A DNA stretch of 42,429 nt, taken from NCBI GenBank assembly GCA_937925605.1, contig CALALV010000101.1:1-42429 (forward strand). Direction: 5' to 3'. Position 1 is the first letter of the stretch. Each line of letters opens with the position of its first letter. Below, one piece after another: positions 1 to 8,917 of this stretch. The translations under genes were made by a program, and so were the position numbers. The notes below the pieces were generated by a model. The model had not been told where the DNA came from and searched no databases. It saw nothing but the letters and a program-made list of their open reading frames with translations. This DNA comes from an uncultured Woeseia sp. (GTDB taxonomy: Bacteria > Pseudomonadota > Gammaproteobacteria > Steroidobacterales > Woeseiaceae).

Positions 1-534
1 CAGCGCGTCGTCCGCGCAGACTTCGTCAACTAGGCCGGCCTTGGCCGCGGCCTCCGCGGTGACCGGCTTGCCGTCGAGCATCATGTCGAGCGCGGCCTCT
101 GCGCCGATCAGCCGCGGCAGCAACTGCGTGCCGCCGGCGCCGGGCAGCAGGCCGAGCGTCACCTCCGGCAGGCCGAGCCGTGCACCGGCCGCGGCCACGC
201 GGTAGTGGCAGCCCATCGCGATTTCGAGGCCGCCGCCGAGCGCCGTGCCGTGCAGCGCGGCGACCACGGGCTTGTGGGCCGCGTCCAGCGCCAGCACGAC
301 GTCCGGCAGGTGGGGCGGCTGCGGGGGCTGGCCGAACTCGCGGATGTCGGCGCCCGCGATGAACGTGCGACCGCGGCAGGCGAGCACGATCGCCGCGACG
401 CCGTCGTCGGCGAGCGCCGCCTCGAGGCGTTCGACGAGGCCCGCGCGCACCGCCTGCGACAGCGCGTTGACGGGTGGGTTGTCGATGCTGATGATCGCGA
501 CGCCGTCGCGGGTCTCGAGATCGGTAACGCTCAT
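1..534 (-). CDS. Bifunctional enoyl-CoA hydratase / 3-hydroxyacyl-CoA dehydrogenase, N-terminal part (partial)
   Basis: The reading frame is open from ATG at 534 to the window edge (178 codons, no stop), so only the N-terminal crotonase domain is visible. It hydrates trans-2-enoyl-CoA in fatty-acid beta-oxidation in the cytoplasm. Visible motifs: NPPVNAL at residues 19-25, typical of the bifunctional (peroxisomal EHHADH/FadB-like) branch; the oxyanion-hole stretch ALGGGLEIA near 99-107; and the two catalytic glutamates at about E104 and E124, spaced 20 residues apart as in FadB. The bifunctional call, with a 3-hydroxyacyl-CoA dehydrogenase domain beyond the window, is inferred from NPPVNAL; a stand-alone hydratase is possible. 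It is transcribed divergently from fdxA across a 140-bp gap. Confidence 0.85.
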   Translation of the reverse strand, partial: MSVTDLETRDGVAIISIDNPPVNALSQAVRAGLVERLEAALADDGVAAIVLACRGRTFIAGADIREFGQPPQPPHLPDVVLALDAAHKPVVAALHGTALGGGLEIAMGCHYRVAAAGARLGLPEVTLGLLPGAGGTQLLPRLIGAEAALDMMLDGKPVTAEAAAKAGLVDEVCADDAL

Positions 535-674
535 GCCGGCTCCTGCTGTGCCCGTTGCGAGCGCGCATTGTCGCAGATTCCGCGGCCCGTCCGGCCCCGC
601 GCGCGGGCTTGATGTGCCGCGCCGCTTCGACTAGCGTAGGCTCCCGTTTTCCCCTAGCTTCCCGGATCCGCCGC

Positions 675-998
675 ATGACCTTCGTCGTTACCGAAGCCTG
701 CATCAAGTGCAAACTAACCGACTGCGTGGAGGTCTGTCCCGTGGACTGTTTCCACGAGGGACCGAACATGCTGGTCATCGATCCCGACGAATGCATCGAC
801 TGCACGCTGTGCGAACCCGAGTGCCCGGTCGAGGCGATCTATTCGGAGGACGAGCTGCCGGCCGGGCAGGAGAGCTTCCTCGAGCTGAACCGCGAACTCG
901 CGGCCGAGTGGCCCGTGATCACGGAAATGAAGGACCCGCCGGAAGACGCCGACGAGTGGCGCGAGGTCTCCGACAAGCTTCAGTACCTCGAGCGCTGA
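675..998 (+). CDS. fdxA: 7Fe ferredoxin FdxA (Azotobacter FdI type)
   Basis: A 107-residue cytoplasmic electron carrier with one 3Fe-4S and one 4Fe-4S cluster. The N-terminal half carries the cysteine series C9, C12, C17, C21 and C25, followed by the second group CIDCTLCEPECP. The C-terminal tail, rich in acidic residues and ending in LQYLER, is the long extension characteristic of Azotobacter vinelandii FdI, and the length matches that family (about 106). The ATG at 675 was chosen because the protein then begins MTFVVTEACIKC, as in family members; the longer upstream frame is not protein-like. The redox partner is not evident from the neighbours. The identification is very secure; the in vivo role is not known from the sequence. 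Confidence 0.95.
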   Translation: MTFVVTEACIKCKLTDCVEVCPVDCFHEGPNMLVIDPDECIDCTLCEPECPVEAIYSEDELPAGQESFLELNRELAAEWPVITEMKDPPEDADEWREVSDKLQYLER

Positions 999-1029
999 GC
1001 GGCCGCCGCCCGACGCCAGCCACCCGCCG

Positions 1030-1935
1030 ATGCCCAGTCTCCGCGCGCGCCTGATCCGCTTCCTCGCGCGCCGCCATTTCAACGACATCAATCCCGACAG
1101 CGACCTCGGCATGCTGCGGGCGCGCTTCGAGCAAATGGCCGGACGCATGCGCCGGCCGCGCGGGATCGCGCTGCGCCACGCGACCGTCGCCGGCATCGAC
1201 TGCGACTGGCTCGTGCCGACCGGCTGCGACCGGGCGCCGCTGCTGTATTACCTGCACGGCGGCGCCTACGTGATGGGCAGCAGCCGCACGCACCGCGCGC
1301 TGGTCGGGCACATCGCGAAGGCGGCCGGCGTGCGCGCCGTGCTGCCGAATTACCGGCTGGCCCCGGAGCACCGCTTTCCGGCGTCGATCGAGGATGCCTG
1401 CGCCGTGTACCGGCGGCTGCTGGAGCAGGGCGAGGACCCGGCGCAGATCGCGATCGGCGGCGACTCTGCCGGCGGTGGCCTGACGATGGCGACGCTGATC
1501 ACCCTGCGCGACGCGGGCGACCCGCTGCCCGGCGCCGTGCTGTTGCTGTCGCCGTGGCTCGACCTCACGGCGTCGGGCGAGTCGATGCGGACCCGCGCCG
1601 AGCTGGACCCGCTGTTCCGCCCGGAGCGCATGGACGAGGTGGCGGACTACTACTGCGAGCGCGACGAGGTCGACGACCCGCGCGTCTCGCCCGTGTTCGC
1701 GGACGTGACCGGGCTGCCGCCTGTGTTCATCCAGGTCGGTGACCACGAAATCCTGCTGTCCGACTCGACCCGGCTGTCCGACCGGCTGTCCGCGGCGGGC
1801 GGCGACGTGACGCTGCAGATCTGGCCGGACATGTGGCACGTGTTCCAGTATTTCGCCGGCCAGATGCCCGAAGCCAGGCACGCGATCCGCGACATCGGCG
1901 ACTTCCTGAGCCGGCGCCTCGGCACCAGGCACTAG
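1030..1935 (+). CDS. Alpha/beta hydrolase, hormone-sensitive-lipase (HSL) family esterase
   Basis: A 301-residue cytoplasmic carboxylic-ester hydrolase of the bacterial HSL family (related to monoterpene epsilon-lactone hydrolases and acetyl esterases). The oxyanion motif HGGAY lies at residues 76-80, the nucleophile elbow GDSAG places the catalytic serine at 146, the acidic residue is D238 within VGDHE, and the catalytic histidine is H270 in MWHVF. There is no signal peptide. The gene starts 31 bp after fdxA with only a weak ribosome binding site, so co-transcription with fdxA is possible. Length and triad order match the family; the natural substrate cannot be deduced. Confidence 0.9.
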   Translation: MPSLRARLIRFLARRHFNDINPDSDLGMLRARFEQMAGRMRRPRGIALRHATVAGIDCDWLVPTGCDRAPLLYYLHGGAYVMGSSRTHRALVGHIAKAAGVRAVLPNYRLAPEHRFPASIEDACAVYRRLLEQGEDPAQIAIGGDSAGGGLTMATLITLRDAGDPLPGAVLLLSPWLDLTASGESMRTRAELDPLFRPERMDEVADYYCERDEVDDPRVSPVFADVTGLPPVFIQVGDHEILLSDSTRLSDRLSAAGGDVTLQIWPDMWHVFQYFAGQMPEARHAIRDIGDFLSRRLGTRH

Positions 1936-2049
1936 CCGGCCGCGCCGACCGCCCGGCTGGCGTCGGCTGCGGCGACGCGCTGCCCGCGTTCCTGCGCCTT
2001 CGCCCTGATCCCCGACGCGTCGAGTGCGACGGGAATGCACCAGTTCCGG

Positions 2050-3432
2050 CTAGTAGCCCGGCTGGTTCTGGCTGTCGTCGTACATCTTCGTCAGGAAGTG
2101 CCGGATCGCCGGCATCGCCTCCTGGCGCGTCATCAGCTTCTGCTGCTCGAGCAGCTTCGCCATGTCCTCGATCGAGCGCCGCCCGTCGATCAGCGACATG
2201 ATGAAAGAGTAGATCTGCGTCGACAGCGCCTGCGTGCGGAACGACGGCAGGAGCGGCACCGGCTCCTTGCCGGTCACGATCCAGTCCGGCAGGGCCTTGT
2301 GCCGCGCGGGCGCAGGCACTTCGTCGCGCTTGGTCGCGGCAAACGTGAACACGGTCTCGACGCGGGCGTTGCGGCTCGCCGGCGAGCACATGTAGGGAAT
2401 GTCCGCCTGGACGACCTCCGGCGCGGCGAAGCCCGCCGCTTCGGTGAGCATGACGACCTCTTCGGCGCTGTAGCGGCGCCGGCGCTCCGCGTGCGCGAAC
2501 GCGAGCGAGCCGAAATTCAGCCAACGCCCGCCCGGTTTCAGAAGCCGGTTCACGCGCGCCGCGAACACCGGGTAGTCCTCGCTGACGATGTCGACCAGCC
2601 ACGGCGTCAGGACGGCGTCGAACGCGCCGGCGGCGAACGGCGCGCGCAGCACGTCGCCGGCGACCAGGTTGAAGCCCCCGCGCACGACTTCCGGAGCCGC
2701 CAGCGTGCGCAGCACGGCCGTATCCTCGAGCGTGCGCGGCGCGAGCGGGAACTCCCAGAGCTGCAGCTGTTCGCCGCGCACGACGTCGCGCGCGATGAAC
2801 AGTAGCAGCGGGTTGAAATCCAGCGCGACGGTGCGCACGCAGCCGAGTGCCTGGTGGACGTCGTAGGCGAGCCTGCCGGCGCCGGCACCGAGCACCAGCG
2901 TGTCGCCGAGCGCGGGCTCGTCGGGATCGCCGAGGGCGCGGCGGAGCTGTGCGAGCGAGGCCTCGTTCTCGCGTTCGCCCCAGCACCAGTCGCGGTGCGC
3001 GTTGGCGTAGTAGGTGTCGAGCCCCTGGTCCGCCGGCAGGCGCGTGCGCAGCGCGAGGTGCGACTCGTAGCTGGCCTCGAGCGCCTGCATTTCGATCGGT
3101 GCCAGCAGGTTGCGCAGCAACTGCCGGTGCTTCTCGCTCGCGGTTTTCGCCAGCTCGAGACGTCGCCGGGTGAGCTCCGGATGATCGTCGCCGATCAGCT
3201 CGGCCTGCAGCCGCTGCGCCTCGTGGGCGTGGCGCTTGAGCGCGAAATGCAGGCGATTGCGCCATTCGCCGAGACTCGCGTCCGGCTCCGCGAACAGCCA
3301 CGGAATCTCACCGACCAGCGGAAACGCGGTCTTGCAGCCGCCGCAACGGTAGCCACTCTGCGCGCGCTCGAGCGGCGTGCGGTCACAGCGCGGGCAGGCG
3401 AACAGCTCGTCTATACCCTGGCTTTCGGTCAT
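2050..3432 (-). CDS. SAM-dependent methyltransferase with N-terminal zinc ribbon (N2227/carnosine-methyltransferase-like)
   Basis: A 460-residue protein with three recognisable parts. Residues 10-45 form a Trm112-like zinc ribbon (C13, C16, C30, C33). The centre is a class I methyltransferase: LVLGAGAGRLAYD is the SAM-binding motif I, and the later stretch containing NFGSLAFAH and YSAEEV resembles the N2227 (carnosine N-methyltransferase) family. The last 80 residues (IYSFIMSLIDGRRS and onward) resemble a PqqD-like small helical domain. N2227 homology is judged from motif resemblance only. It stands alone on the minus strand, convergent with the upstream esterase. Substrate unknown; a peptide or histidine-containing small molecule is a guess. 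Confidence 0.75.
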   Translation of the reverse strand: MTESQGIDELFACPRCDRTPLERAQSGYRCGGCKTAFPLVGEIPWLFAEPDASLGEWRNRLHFALKRHAHEAQRLQAELIGDDHPELTRRRLELAKTASEKHRQLLRNLLAPIEMQALEASYESHLALRTRLPADQGLDTYYANAHRDWCWGERENEASLAQLRRALGDPDEPALGDTLVLGAGAGRLAYDVHQALGCVRTVALDFNPLLLFIARDVVRGEQLQLWEFPLAPRTLEDTAVLRTLAAPEVVRGGFNLVAGDVLRAPFAAGAFDAVLTPWLVDIVSEDYPVFAARVNRLLKPGGRWLNFGSLAFAHAERRRRYSAEEVVMLTEAAGFAAPEVVQADIPYMCSPASRNARVETVFTFAATKRDEVPAPARHKALPDWIVTGKEPVPLLPSFRTQALSTQIYSFIMSLIDGRRSIEDMAKLLEQQKLMTRQEAMPAIRHFLTKMYDDSQNQPGY

Positions 3433-3507
3433 CGGCTGGCGTCCGTCGCGGCGTGGTCAGCGCGCATTATGGCGGCGCAGGCAGCGGCGCGCGAGCGCGC
3501 CGGACAC

Positions 3508-3541
3508 AAAAAAAGAGCCGGCGGGAAAGCCCCGCCGGCTC
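3508..3541 (-). terminator. Rho-independent terminator of the DUF1588/LamG/DUF1501 operon
   Basis: Read on the minus strand, a perfect 11-bp stem (GAGCCGGCGGG pairing with CCCGCCGGCTC) with a 5-nt loop is followed by seven T residues. It lies 40 bp after the stop codon of the DUF1501 gene and before the methyltransferase promoter region. Confidence 0.92.
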
Positions 3542-3580
3542 AGGCTGACGCAGACCCTTCAAGGGGTTTTCAGGGTCGCT

Positions 3581-5206
3581 TCAGGCGGGGGCCAGTGGAC
3601 CGATCGTGCCGCTGACGATCGCGTCGAATGCCGTCATGGCGTCGCGCAGCGAGTTGTCGCCGAGCCCGTGGTTCGGGAACAGCGTGGCGAAATTGCCTTC
3701 CTCGCCGTGCAGCGCCATGTAGTTCAGGATGATCGTGTTGACGAGCAGGTTGACGTTGTTGGCCGCCGGCGTCGCCGCTCGTTGCACGGAGCCGTCGGAC
3801 GACATGTAGCCGATCTGCTGGTGCAATGCCTGCTGCTCGGGCGTCGCGCCGCGCAGGACCGGTCTGCCGGCGGGGTTGTAGACCATGAAGAAGGCGGCGG
3901 CAGTCGAGGAGTCGTCGCTGACCCATTCGCCCTTGCCGCGGCCCTCGGCGGTGTTGTCGATGACGCCGTTCGAGGACAGCGAGCCGTCCGAGAACACGTA
4001 GAGCATCAGCGGCACGCCGACGCGCGCCGCGTACTCGATGCACGCGCCCATGCAGCGGCCCGCGCGCTCGTCCTTGACCTCGCCCTCGGCGCGGCGGCCG
4101 CCGTGGTAGTCGTAGCCGCCCATCTCGATGCAGCCGGCACCGGCGAAACCGTTGATGACCAGCTTCATCATCGAGGCGGTCTTGCGGAATTCCTGGCCGT
4201 CACGGCCGTTGTCGTTGAACTCGGCCTCGGTGAAGATGCCGGTCGGCCCGACGATCGCCGGGTCGTCGGCCGGGTCGAGCGGCGTAGCGCCGAAGCGGTC
4301 GGCGATGTCGGCCGCCTTCAGGTAGCCGCAGCGGACCATGTCCTTGACGACGTCGTCGGTCGTGATCGGCTGGCCGGCGTCGACGGTGTTCATCTTCTGC
4401 GCGCTGATGCGGTAGATCGACTCCATGACCGCGGTCGCGTCGTCGGGACCCAGGATGCCGACGAGCTGGCCGGTGTCGACCAGGCCGGTGACGTCGCTCG
4501 GCCGGTCGACCTTGGTCGGGCGCTGCTCCGGGTTCATCAGCATGGCCGGCGCCATCGAGTTGCCGCCCGAGTCCGTGTTCTCGCTGCCGGCGAGCGTCAG
4601 GATCGAGCCGTCGGCACCCGCGCGCGCGATGCCGTACAAGGGGTTGTGCGGGTTGTTGCCGGTGTCGTTGTCAGAGCGGGCCGGGATGACGGCGCCGTTG
4701 ATGTTGGCCGCGCGGCCCGGCGACAGGCTGCGCTCCATGCCGCGCTTGAACGCGCTGTCGGAATGGAACGCCAGGCCGAAGTCCGTGTTCGCGTAGGGCA
4801 GGCCGGTGGTCGGGTCGTTCAGGCCCGGCACCATGTCGCCCGGGATGCCCTGCTTCTCGTAGCCCGAGGTGCCGAGGAAGTCGAGCTGGCCGCCCTCGCG
4901 GCCGATCAGCACGTTCGAGCCGGCGATGTTCGCGCCGCCCGCGAGGTCGAAGCAGATAAAAGGAATCTTGCCTGCGCCGACCGTCGCGATGTTGCACGGG
5001 TTGGACAGGAGCGGGGTCAGGTCGTCCGACAGCGCTGCGAACGCGTCGCGCGGGTTGGAGAACAGCGACAGGACGCCGCCGCCGAGCGCGAAGGCCGAGC
5101 CCGACAGGAAGCCCTGCGCCACGAAGTCCCGGCGGGTGAGCGGCCGGGCATGGTCCGGGTGGAACTGCGGCGCATCGAAGTCGCGTCTTTGCCGTTTGCT
5201 GGCCAT
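3581..5206 (-). CDS. Tat-exported DUF1501 family protein
   Basis: A 541-residue protein of the DUF1501 family, common in Planctomycetes and in proteobacterial gene pairs with DUF1800 or cytochrome proteins; the fold is related to sulfatases/alkaline phosphatases but no reaction is established. A twin-arginine signal is visible near residues 22-55 (LTRRDFVAQGFLSG, then a Gly/Ala/Leu hydrophobic stretch ending in DAFA), so it should be folded before export. Later signatures include GGYDYHGGRR and LYVFSDGS. The start is supported by GAGG seven bases upstream of the ATG. It is the last gene of a three-gene leftward operon, 25 bp after the LamG/haem lipoprotein, and ends at a strong terminator. 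Confidence 0.85.
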   Translation of the reverse strand: MASKRQRRDFDAPQFHPDHARPLTRRDFVAQGFLSGSAFALGGGVLSLFSNPRDAFAALSDDLTPLLSNPCNIATVGAGKIPFICFDLAGGANIAGSNVLIGREGGQLDFLGTSGYEKQGIPGDMVPGLNDPTTGLPYANTDFGLAFHSDSAFKRGMERSLSPGRAANINGAVIPARSDNDTGNNPHNPLYGIARAGADGSILTLAGSENTDSGGNSMAPAMLMNPEQRPTKVDRPSDVTGLVDTGQLVGILGPDDATAVMESIYRISAQKMNTVDAGQPITTDDVVKDMVRCGYLKAADIADRFGATPLDPADDPAIVGPTGIFTEAEFNDNGRDGQEFRKTASMMKLVINGFAGAGCIEMGGYDYHGGRRAEGEVKDERAGRCMGACIEYAARVGVPLMLYVFSDGSLSSNGVIDNTAEGRGKGEWVSDDSSTAAAFFMVYNPAGRPVLRGATPEQQALHQQIGYMSSDGSVQRAATPAANNVNLLVNTIILNYMALHGEEGNFATLFPNHGLGDNSLRDAMTAFDAIVSGTIGPLAPA

Positions 5207-5231
5207 GGATTTGCCTCTGTTTCGTCCTTGA

Positions 5232-7715
5232 TTACTGAACGGTGGTGACAGCGCTGCCGAGCACGGCCGCGCAGACGCCCTTCGCGATCGCTCGCGTGTT
5301 CGGGTTGTCCGGGCTGACGAGCAGCCGGTCGACCAGGTTGTCCGGGCGCACGCCGTCCGAGCCCACGTAGCCGAGTTCGTCGCGTACCGCGGTGAAGTCT
5401 GGCTGGGTCTGGATGCCGATGCCCATGATCCGGTCGATCAGCGGATCGATGACCAGGTTGCGGTTCGCGCCAGAGTAGGCCGCGGCCGGCGACTGGTTGA
5501 AGTCGAAGCCCGGGAAGTAGGTCGCCGCATCCGGACCCTCGACCAGCGCGTTGCAGTACTCGATCGCGAGCTGGGCGATCGCGACCTGGTGCGAGGACAG
5601 GAAGGTCTGGATGTCCTCGACGGCCGGCAGCGACTGGCGCAGGCCCTGGTAGGTCGTGTCGACCGCGGGCGTCTCCGGGTCGACGCCGGTCACCAGCGCC
5701 ATCGTCGCGTTGATCTCGTCGAAGGTGCGCACGCCGATGCGCTGTGCCGGCGGCAGGTCCTCCGGCGTGATCACGAGCGGCGGGTCGTCGGTGCGCACGT
5801 AGCTCTGGCTGCCGAGCAGGTCGAAGGTCAGGAAGAACTCGTCGTCCTCCGGACCCTTCTCGAGCGGCACGACGGCGCCGAGGTCGGACAGCGGCTGGCC
5901 GAGCTCGCCGAACTGCGACGCCGAAAGCGTCACGTCCATGTTCGCGTAGGTCTGGCCGACCGGTGCTTCCTCGCCGTTGATGCCGATCCGCAGCCCCTGC
6001 AGCGGGATGCCTTCGGGCTGCTGTGCAGCGTCCAGCGTGATGAAGTGCGGCTGGTTGAACAGGTAGCCGTAGCTGTCGTACTGCGAGACCTCGAACAGGA
6101 TGTAGGTCGACGGCACGCCGATGATGTCGGCGATAGAGAACAGCAGGAAGAATTTCTCGCCGACGCCGACGTCGAAGTTCTGCACCACCTGTTCCGGCGT
6201 CAGCACCCGGTTGTGAATCGCGACCATGCGCAGCGTGCCCTGCCACAGTCCGCTGTTGGACACCTCGTTGCCCAGTACCAGCGCGAAAGTGTCCTGCCAG
6301 TCGACCAGCGTGCCGCCCGGCACCGGGTCGGCCTGCGTGACCAGCTCGCCGTTGACGTACAGGCTGCGTCCGTCGACCGGGCTGTAGTTGGCGACGACGT
6401 GCTGAAGCGAGGCCTGCAGGACCTCGTCGGCCGACGGCGTCGACAGCGCCGGGTCGCCGTTCAGGCTGGTCTCGGTCGAGCGGTGCAGGAAATTATAGTC
6501 GTACAGCGTTTGCTGCAGCGTGAAGTTGCGCGCCTGGTCGCCGGCCGAGTAGCTGACGATCCGCGCCATCTCCTGCGCGACGTTCGCCGGCACGACCCAG
6601 GCCTCGATCGAGTATTCACCGGTGGCGGTGATCAGGTCGTGCAGCTTCTTCGACGCGGTCGTCGTGCCCTGCGCCTTGCCGTCGTTGATCGTGATGCCCC
6701 AGCCGCCGAACCAGGTCACGTCGCCGGACAGGCTCAGGTCGATGGCCGGGTCCACGCCCGAGGTGTCGAAGGCCGTCGTGCCGGAGCCGGTCTTGAACTC
6801 CCACAGCGCGATCTGGTTGCCCTCGAAGCGGTTGCCGCCGGAGGCGATCGTGCCGTCGACGATGCGCAGCGCCTTCGAATGCACCAGCGCCGGGTCCAGC
6901 TCCGTCAGCGGCACCGTGTCGGCGAAGGCCTGGATCGCGTCCTCCATCGCCTGGCCGGACGCAGCGCAGCCGACGTCCCAGCAGTTGTGGAATTCGCTCC
7001 TCAGGCGCACGACGAAGCGCGAGGCCGCCGGGTCGTCCAGGTCCATCTTCGAGCGCGCGGCGTCGAAGGCCGTGACCGCGTCGGCCTCGGCGAAGTAGGG
7101 CTGCTGCGGCGTCGGCGCCGACGAGCTGTGGCAGCCGGCGCAGTACTGGGTCAGCAGCGGCCCGTGCACGAGGACCTCGAAGTCCTGCACGGTCGCGTTC
7201 GCGTAGTTCTTGCTGGAACCCGGATCCTGTTCCGGCGGCGCCTCGAGCACGATCTCGCGGCCGCCCCCGGCGGTGTCGCCGGCCCAGTTCTCGATCCAGG
7301 TCGTCATGATGTCGGCGCAGGCGCCGGCGTCGGTCAGCCAGCAGTTGTGGCCGCCGCCGACCTTGCTCACCAGGCGCGAGTTGTTCGGCTGCACGAGGTC
7401 GACGACGGTGTTCGCGGCCTCGTAGGCGAGGTTGACGTCGTCGTGGCGCGCGAACATCGGCGTCTGGCCGAAGGACTCGTTGTGGCAGGCGCCGCAGCGG
7501 TTTTCGGACTGCACGTTGTCCCAGACGTTGAGCTTGAAGGCCTGCACGTCCGCGGTGGCCGGCGGCGGGCCCTGGTAGGTGGACGGCGGCGTGACGCTCG
7601 TGACCGGGTTTTCGGTCGTCGCCGCACCGCCGCCACAGGCGGCGAGCACCAAGAAAGCGAGCGGGGTTACGAGGCGCAGTGCGCTGTCCATTGCCGGGCG
7701 AATTACCTGTTCCAT
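5232..7715 (-). CDS. Lipoprotein with two c-type haem motifs and a LamG-like domain
   Basis: Start set at the ATG at 7715, preceded by GGAG, giving 827 residues; the longer frame to 7883 overlaps the upstream gene. A lipobox (VLAAC, Cys27) predicts a lipid-anchored periplasmic or outer-membrane protein. Two haem-binding CxxCH motifs lie at 74-78 and 192-196, each followed 45-47 residues later by the same HNCW motif (123-126 and 243-246) and a further cysteine, which suggests a duplicated cytochrome unit. Residues from about 310 to 520 resemble a LamG/concanavalin-like domain (SIEAWVVPANV, SLYVNGELV). The C-terminal 300 residues look like a DUF1592-type partner segment but are not securely identified. 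Middle gene of the operon; likely an electron-transfer or substrate-binding component. Confidence 0.75.
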   Translation of the reverse strand: MEQVIRPAMDSALRLVTPLAFLVLAACGGGAATTENPVTSVTPPSTYQGPPPATADVQAFKLNVWDNVQSENRCGACHNESFGQTPMFARHDDVNLAYEAANTVVDLVQPNNSRLVSKVGGGHNCWLTDAGACADIMTTWIENWAGDTAGGGREIVLEAPPEQDPGSSKNYANATVQDFEVLVHGPLLTQYCAGCHSSSAPTPQQPYFAEADAVTAFDAARSKMDLDDPAASRFVVRLRSEFHNCWDVGCAASGQAMEDAIQAFADTVPLTELDPALVHSKALRIVDGTIASGGNRFEGNQIALWEFKTGSGTTAFDTSGVDPAIDLSLSGDVTWFGGWGITINDGKAQGTTTASKKLHDLITATGEYSIEAWVVPANVAQEMARIVSYSAGDQARNFTLQQTLYDYNFLHRSTETSLNGDPALSTPSADEVLQASLQHVVANYSPVDGRSLYVNGELVTQADPVPGGTLVDWQDTFALVLGNEVSNSGLWQGTLRMVAIHNRVLTPEQVVQNFDVGVGEKFFLLFSIADIIGVPSTYILFEVSQYDSYGYLFNQPHFITLDAAQQPEGIPLQGLRIGINGEEAPVGQTYANMDVTLSASQFGELGQPLSDLGAVVPLEKGPEDDEFFLTFDLLGSQSYVRTDDPPLVITPEDLPPAQRIGVRTFDEINATMALVTGVDPETPAVDTTYQGLRQSLPAVEDIQTFLSSHQVAIAQLAIEYCNALVEGPDAATYFPGFDFNQSPAAAYSGANRNLVIDPLIDRIMGIGIQTQPDFTAVRDELGYVGSDGVRPDNLVDRLLVSPDNPNTRAIAKGVCAAVLGSAVTTVQ

Positions 7716-7726
7716 GGTCTGTCTCC

Positions 7727-8917
7727 TCACTCGCCCATGCAGTAGACGGCCGCCTCGGCGAACGTCTGCTTCATCGAATAGCCGCCCTTGAAGGACGTCA
7801 CCATTTGCTGGACCTGGGTGCGGTCCGCCTGGTTCTCGGGCTCCCTGAGACAGACAGCGCGGAATACCTTCTTGACCTGGCACTGCGCGAAGGCATCGCT
7901 CGACGCCAGCTCCTCGCCCATCGACTTCGCGCCGTTACCGGATCCCGGCAGCGCGTTGTCCCAACCGAGGAACTGGTTCTGGCCGCTGCGCCAGTAGTTC
8001 TCCCACGCGTCGTCGGGCGTGCGGAAACCGAACGGGAAATTGGTGTCGTTGTTGAAATACTTCGGCTGGACCTGGCCCGGCGTGTATTCGATCGAGCCCG
8101 TGGTCTCGTTGAAGTTGTAGTAGGCGAAGGCCTGCGCCATCGGGTCCATGCCGTTGTGGCAGCCGACGCAGTTGTTCAGGAACAGCCGGCTGTCGCCGCC
8201 CGGCGAGCGGCTGACGTCCTGGCGAATGCGGTCGGGCGACAGGCGCGTGTCGTGCACCTGCTCCATGTCGTTGCACATGTGGTTCAGCATCGTGAAGCGG
8301 AACATCGCCCGGTTCGTGCCGGCGATGAAGAACGCCTCGGCCGCGGCCCGCGTCGTCATGACGCCCGCGGTGGCCTCGGTCGGCAGACCGGTGACCGCCG
8401 ACTGCGTCGTCTGCACGAGGCCGGACTGCATGTCGAGGCCGCGGGCCTCGAGCTGCTCGTAGTGGTCGTTGTTGCTGTTCGAGTAGGCCGGCAGGCCGAG
8501 CCCTGCCGCGCCGATGTACAGGATGTCGGCGGACAGCAGCGTATTGAACGGCACGTCGTCGCGTACCATGCCGACGACAGTGGCGATGTAGTCGTTCAGC
8601 GGCACGAACACGTTCTGCTCGCGATTAGTCCAAGGCGCCACGAAGTTCTTCAACGTCACGTTGTAGAAGTTGGGATCGTTCATCGCCGTGTATGCCGCGG
8701 TCAGCGGATTGACGGCGATCTCCGCCTCCATCTGCGCCAACACGCTCTCGGTAGGCGGCACGCCGGCGAGACGGTCGTGCATCGTCTTGGCCTGTTCGCG
8801 CGGACCGGCCATCGCGGGCGCGGCGAGTACCACGCCGAGCGAGGCGACGGCCAGCGCGCCCTTGAGCCGGCAGGCGATTCGCAAGCGGGATTCTGTCGAC
8901 GTCCTGTTGTTGTTCAT
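7727..8917 (-). CDS. Secreted DUF1588-like c-type haem protein
   Basis: A 396-residue protein with a cleavable signal peptide (hydrophobic stretch at about 20-37, cleavage after AMA). One haem motif CVGCH at 250-254 is followed by NGMDPMAQAF, which closely resembles the CxxCHxxMDPxG signature of DUF1588, a domain of planctomycete-type cytochrome proteins that normally lies next to DUF1592 and DUF1585. A terminal DUF1585-like helix pair (about 355-390) may be present. It is the first gene of the leftward operon and only 11 bp separate it from the LamG/haem lipoprotein, which suggests translation of both from one message and possibly one complex. Function is unknown; electron transfer is inferred from the haem motif. 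Confidence 0.72.
   Translation of the reverse strand: MNNNRTSTESRLRIACRLKGALAVASLGVVLAAPAMAGPREQAKTMHDRLAGVPPTESVLAQMEAEIAVNPLTAAYTAMNDPNFYNVTLKNFVAPWTNREQNVFVPLNDYIATVVGMVRDDVPFNTLLSADILYIGAAGLGLPAYSNSNNDHYEQLEARGLDMQSGLVQTTQSAVTGLPTEATAGVMTTRAAAEAFFIAGTNRAMFRFTMLNHMCNDMEQVHDTRLSPDRIRQDVSRSPGGDSRLFLNNCVGCHNGMDPMAQAFAYYNFNETTGSIEYTPGQVQPKYFNNDTNFPFGFRTPDDAWENYWRSGQNQFLGWDNALPGSGNGAKSMGEELASSDAFAQCQVKKVFRAVCLREPENQADRTQVQQMVTSFKGGYSMKQTFAEAAVYCMGE

Noticed and set aside
26..805. Minus-strand frame of 259 codons at the left edge
   Set aside because: Arg-rich and without motifs; the true minus-strand frame is the crotonase fragment starting at 534.
3377..5248. Long plus-strand open frame (623 codons) opposite the DUF1501 gene
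   Set aside because: Arg/Val/Asp-rich composition without motifs; the frame opposite a real gene in high-GC DNA stays open by codon bias.
5589..7745. Plus-strand open frame of 718 codons opposite the LamG/haem gene
   Set aside because: Same codon-bias artefact; the minus-strand frame has a lipobox and haem motifs.
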